Assembly (NCBI RefSeq): GCF_007990205.1
Contig: NZ_BJWE01000012.1
Location: 1-42,981 of the forward strand
Reading direction: 5' to 3'
Length of the DNA: 42,981 nt
Origin: Pediococcus parvulus
GTDB lineage: Bacteria > Bacillota > Bacilli > Lactobacillales > Lactobacillaceae
Made by a program: the position numbers and the translations under genes. Under the pieces are notes generated by a model, which searched no databases, was not told the DNA's origin, and saw only the letters and a list, made by a program, of their open reading frames with translations. Positions 38,746-42,981 of the stretch are shown here, piece by piece. Positions within the stretch are counted from its first letter, which is position 1. Every line of letters starts with the position of its first letter.

Positions 38746-41700
38746 GTTTTAGAAGAGTGTCGAATCAATATAGTTAAGAGCCTTTCGTATATGCCGTCAT
38801 AGACTTCCGCTGTTTTAGAAGAGTGTCGAATCAATATAGTTAAGAGCCATTGAACGAAACGAAATATGGTGAACAGAGTTTTAGAAGAGTGTCGAATCAA
38901 TATAGTTAAGAGCTGTGTATCGGCTTGATTATCCTTGTTCGCTGTTTTAGAAGAGTGTCGAATCAATATAGTTAAGAGCCACTATGCAAGGACAGTTTGA
39001 CCTGTCCAGGTTTTAGAAGAGTGTCGAATCAATATAGTTAAGAGCATGATGAGCTTTACTACCGGTTTGTGACGCGTTTTAGAAGAGTGTCGAATCAATA
39101 TAGTTAAGAGCCCTGTGTATGTGGCACACACAATAAAGTTTGTTTTAGAAGAGTGTCGAATCAATATAGTTAAGAGCAATATCGATACACAGGTTTTGAT
39201 TAACAAGGTTTTAGAAGAGTGTCGAATCAATATAGTTAAGAGCGGAAGAGATTTATACTGTGCTTTCGCGTTAGTTTTAGAAGAGTGTCGAATCAATATA
39301 GTTAAGAGCCGCAAGTTGATAATCAGGAAAATGACTTGAGTTTTAGAAGAGTGTCGAATCAATATAGTTAAGAGCGACGAATACAAAGCTAAGACAGACG
39401 AACAAGTTTTAGAAGAGTGTCGAATCAATATAGTTAAGAGCTTAGTCCAATGGGCAGCACAACAGGCTGGGGTTTTAGAAGAGTGTCGAATCAATATAGT
39501 TAAGAGCCTGGCTGTGGCCCGGAAGAATCCGAGGCAAGTTTTAGAAGAGTGTCGAATCAATATAGTTAAGAGCGTTCATCTAGTGGGGTAGTCTCAAGCT
39601 CTGGTTTTAGAAGAGTGTCGAATCAATATAGTTAAGAGCAAGCGTTTTGAGTGGGAGTTGGAAGTCTGCGTTTTAGAAGAGTGTCGAATCAATATAGTTA
39701 AGAGCTATCCCCTTTTTTATTATGCAAACATTAATGTTTTAGAAGAGTGTCGAATCAATATAGTTAAGAGCACAGCAATGCAAATACCGCGTTAATAATA
39801 TGTTTTAGAAGAGTGTCGAATCAATATAGTTAAGAGCTTGGCCCATAGACTTGTGCTGTACACTGATGTTTTAGAAGAGTGTCGAATCAATATAGTTAAG
39901 AGCACTGCATCCTTGGCATCATCACGAGCATTAGTTTTAGAAGAGTGTCGAATCAATATAGTTAAGAGCGGCAAAAATTCCGAATACAGCACACAGTGAG
40001 TTTTAGAAGAGTGTCGAATCAATATAGTTAAGAGCTTATCTCTTCCAATTGCATAACCAAGTACGGTTTTAGAAGAGTGTCGAATCAATATAGTTAAGAG
40101 CCAATGTACCCAATTAAAACAGCTATGCCGCGTTTTAGAAGAGTGTCGAATCAATATAGTTAAGAGCTGCGTTCACTAAAGTAAACCCTGTGTGCGAGTT
40201 TTAGAAGAGTGTCGAATCAATATAGTTAAGAGCTTAAACTGACCCCAATAATCATCATTTGATGTTTTAGAAGAGTGTCGAATCAATATAGTTAAGAGCT
40301 TTGAACCTGTATTCAACACCACATTTTTTGTTTTAGAAGAGTGTCGAATCAATATAGTTAAGAGCTTAATATTGGGCTAAGACTAGCTGGATCACGTTTT
40401 AGAAGAGTGTCGAATCAATATAGTTAAGAGCAAAAGGATCCTCAAGCAGGAGTCCAACCATGTTTTAGAAGAGTGTCGAATCAATATAGTTAAGAGCCTG
40501 GTAAAAATGAAGGACTGTATCATGTTGGTTTTAGAAGAGTGTCGAATCAATATAGTTAAGAGCAGAGGCAAAACAACTATGACAAAACTTACAGTTTTAG
40601 AAGAGTGTCGAATCAATATAGTTAAGAGCTTGATGCTCCGTGGAATAGTAAGAACCTGGGTTTTAGAAGAGTGTCGAATCAATATAGTTAAGAGCAACTG
40701 GACGGTTTAATCATGAGAACCATTAGTTTTAGAAGAGTGTCGAATCAATATAGTTAAGAGCGTGTTCAATCTTAATACTATCAGTATCACTGTTTTAGAA
40801 GAGTGTCGAATCAATATAGTTAAGAGCTAATAGGCTGGCGGAATACTGAAACGGATGGTTTTAGAAGAGTGTCGAATCAATATAGTTAAGAGCAATTGAG
40901 AAACAATTTAATACTAAGAATATGTTTTAGAAGAGTGTCGAATCAATATAGTTAAGAGCAGATTCTTTAATTTTAATACTAACCTATGGGTTTTAGAAGA
41001 GTGTCGAATCAATATAGTTAAGAGCAACGGATTGTTTATGTTCCTGTTTCTAATGGTTTTAGAAGAGTGTCGAATCAATATAGTTAAGAGCTCCCAAGCT
41101 CGACTTGGCTTAGTCAGTGGGGTTTTAGAAGAGTGTCGAATCAATATAGTTAAGAGCTGGTGATGGGGCCGTCTGTTAAATGGTTAAGTTTTAGAAGAGT
41201 GTCGAATCAATATAGTTAAGAGCAATTGTTGTTGAGCTTCAGATGGTCCAGGAGTTTTAGAAGAGTGTCGAATCAATATAGTTAAGAGCTTATACTGGTC
41301 AGAAGTGATACGACTACACGTTTTAGAAGAGTGTCGAATCAATATAGTTAAGAGCTTATCAGATTGAATATTTTCTATTGTTTTAGTTTTAGAAGAGTGT
41401 CGAATCAATATAGTTAAGAGCTTGCTAGGGTCTTTTTTATTCGGCCTCTGGGTTTTAGAAGAGTGTCGAATCAATATAGTTAAGAGCACAAAGGCGTGGT
41501 ACACGCAGATGAACAGCGTTTTAGAAGAGTGTCGAATCAATATAGTTAAGAGCTCCGGATACTTGTATTGTGCCTTGCCACCTGTTTTAGAAGAGTGTCG
41601 AATCAATATAGTTAAGAGCATATCTGGGGTGACGATGCGCCACTAAGGTGTTTTAGAAGAGTGTCGAATCAATATAGTTAAGAGCTATTTTTGATGTATA

Positions 41701-42981
41701 ATCAGTAAATCCGATGTTTTAGAAGAGTGTCGAATCAATATAGTTAAGAGCGCTCCCGTCCGAGCCTGTGCATGAACGTGTGTTTTAGAAGAGTGTCGAA
41801 TCAATATAGTTAAGAGCCCATTTTTTGCCGGTCAAATTACTCTTGCTGTTTTAGAAGAGTGTCGAATCAATATAGTTAAGAGCACAGCGAACCATTGTTT
41901 ATGCTCATGATACGTTTTAGAAGAGTGTCGAATCAATATAGTTAAGAGCTTCAACGTGATACTTATTAATCATCTCATCGTTTTAGAAGAGTGTCGAATC
42001 AATATAGTTAAGAGCCCGCTACGTTGGAATACTCAGAATGTTTTAGTTTTAGAAGAGTGTCGAATCAATATAGTTAAGAGCTTGGCCCCTCTGGTAAGCT
42101 CTAACATAGTCAGTTTTAGAAGAGTGTCGAATCAATATAGTTAAGAGCAAATGAATGATTTAAAAGATGATGTCGTTAGTTTTAGAAGAGTGTCGAATCA
42201 ATATAGTTAAGAGCCAATTACAAAATGAGGCTAATCAAAACAGGGTTTTAGAAGAGTGTCGAATCAATATAGTTAAGAGCGCGAAATAAACTTAACCCGT
42301 GGGTACATCAGTTTTAGAAGAGTGTCGAATCAATATAGTTAAGAGCTATTTAGTTTTGCAGAATAACGAGTTAATGGTTTTAGAAGAGTGTCGAATCAAT
42401 ATAGTTAAGAGCTTGACGGGTAGTTGGTAAACTGTTTGCTGAGTTTTAGAAGAGTGTCGAATCAATATAGTTAAGAGCGGAAAAAATAAATGACTGATAA
42501 AACAGCGAGTTTTAGAAGAGTGTCGAATCAATATAGTTAAGAGCTTGTTGTACCAGCTGTCTCTGCTGATCCACGTTTTAGAAGAGTGTCGAATCAATAT
42601 AGTTAAGAGCGGTGAAATTAATGTTTAAACTGTACGATTAGTTTTAGAAGAGTGTCGAATCAATATAGTTAAGAGCCAGTTAGTCCGTTACGTTTCCAAC
42701 CCTGCAGTTTTAGAAGAGTGTCGAATCAATATAGTTAAGAGCCCATCTTTGATGTAAAACCCGTTAAGGATAGTTTTAGAAGAGTGTCGAATCAATATAG
42801 TTAAGAGCCCAGTTTTATTACACTTTCTAACACTTTTTGTTTTAGAAGAGTGTCGAATCAATATAGTTAAGAGCATTGCCAAAGCAATATGATGGATTTG
42901 ATCAGTTTTAGAAGAGTGTCGAATCAATATAGTTAAGAGCAACCTTGATGGCATATAGCCCAACTCCTCAGTTTTAGAAGT
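38746..42981 (+). CRISPR. Type II-A CRISPR array, 64 complete repeats and a partial 65th, running off the window
   Basis: The 36-bp repeat begins GTTTTAGAAGAG and ends TAGTTAAGAGC. All 64 full copies appear identical. The period is 66 bases with 30-base spacers, except one 31-base spacer (number 51, 42082-42112). The orientation is set by the GTTTTAGA start, pairing with the tracrRNA, and by the cas-proximal leader. The last visible copy (42971-42981) shows GTTTTAGAAG then T, where an A is expected, so it is either the start of a degenerate terminal repeat or a contig-end error. Spacers 8 and 43 are related (see findings). Apparent ORFs inside the array are repeat artefacts. Confidence 0.97.

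Noticed and set aside
42413-42442. II-A spacer 56 resembles the sequence before cas3 (TTGACGGG-AGTTGG-AAA at 13872), suggesting self-targeting
   Set aside because: The match needs an insertion and a mismatch within 19 bases and does not extend further. Cas9 would not tolerate this, and chance is likely among 148 spacers.
38733-42963. ORFs with repeating LLTILIRHSSKT or VLEECRINIVKS peptides
   Set aside because: They are translations of the II-A CRISPR repeats; the 66-base period keeps the frame open by chance.

Overview
The window looks like an AT-rich Lactobacillaceae chromosome. The evidence is typical lactobacillar genes (C69 dipeptidase, lactose/cellobiose-type PTS permease, proline iminopeptidase, a second GreA), CcpA-type cre boxes, strong AGGAGG ribosome binding sites, and a Lactobacillus-style type II-A CRISPR locus. 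No species can be named from the sequence alone. The window ends inside a CRISPR array, as a short-read contig often does.

Layout. 1-9,973 is ordinary housekeeping and accessory metabolism: a universal stress protein, a dipeptidase, a HAD phosphatase, a PTS EIIC, an aldehyde dehydrogenase/SnoaL-like pair, ribokinase, a GNAT acetyltransferase and three small membrane proteins. 10,087-24,384 is a complete type I-C CRISPR-Cas system in an unusual order: cas5c-cas8c(cas11c)-cas7c-cas3, then an 85-repeat array, then cas4-cas1-cas2 with its own promoter. 24,504-32,329 returns to metabolism and regulation: an aldo/keto reductase, a proline iminopeptidase behind an attenuator-like leader, greA, a divergent oxidoreductase/MarR pair, a PEBP protein and an ABC exporter. 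32,438-42,981 is a type II-A system: cas9, a minus-strand tracrRNA, cas1-cas2-csn2, and an array of 64 full repeats that runs off the window. About 148 spacers are visible in all.

The most interesting object is a short non-coding gene at about 10,102-10,212, just upstream of the I-C interference operon. It encodes a single crRNA-like RNA: a 5-bp hairpin with a 5-nt loop, an 11-nt handle matching the array repeat at 10 of 11 positions, a spacer-like guide, and an intrinsic terminator in place of a second repeat. The first 17 nt of the guide match the DNA at 10,235-10,251, inside the cas5c promoter region and next to a CTC PAM. The only mismatch in those 17 nt is at guide position 6, a base that type I Cascade flips out. 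The natural reading is that Cascade loaded with this RNA represses its own operon, with pairing too short for cleavage. Related crRNA-like regulators are known from other CRISPR subtypes; whether this I-C form has been described cannot be judged here.

Other notable points are cre-like boxes near the promoters of all three cas operons, an internal start for the small subunit Cas11c, two II-A spacers that hit the same codon register of diverged targets, and a family of cruciform intergenic repeats whose stems vary in sequence but stay paired.
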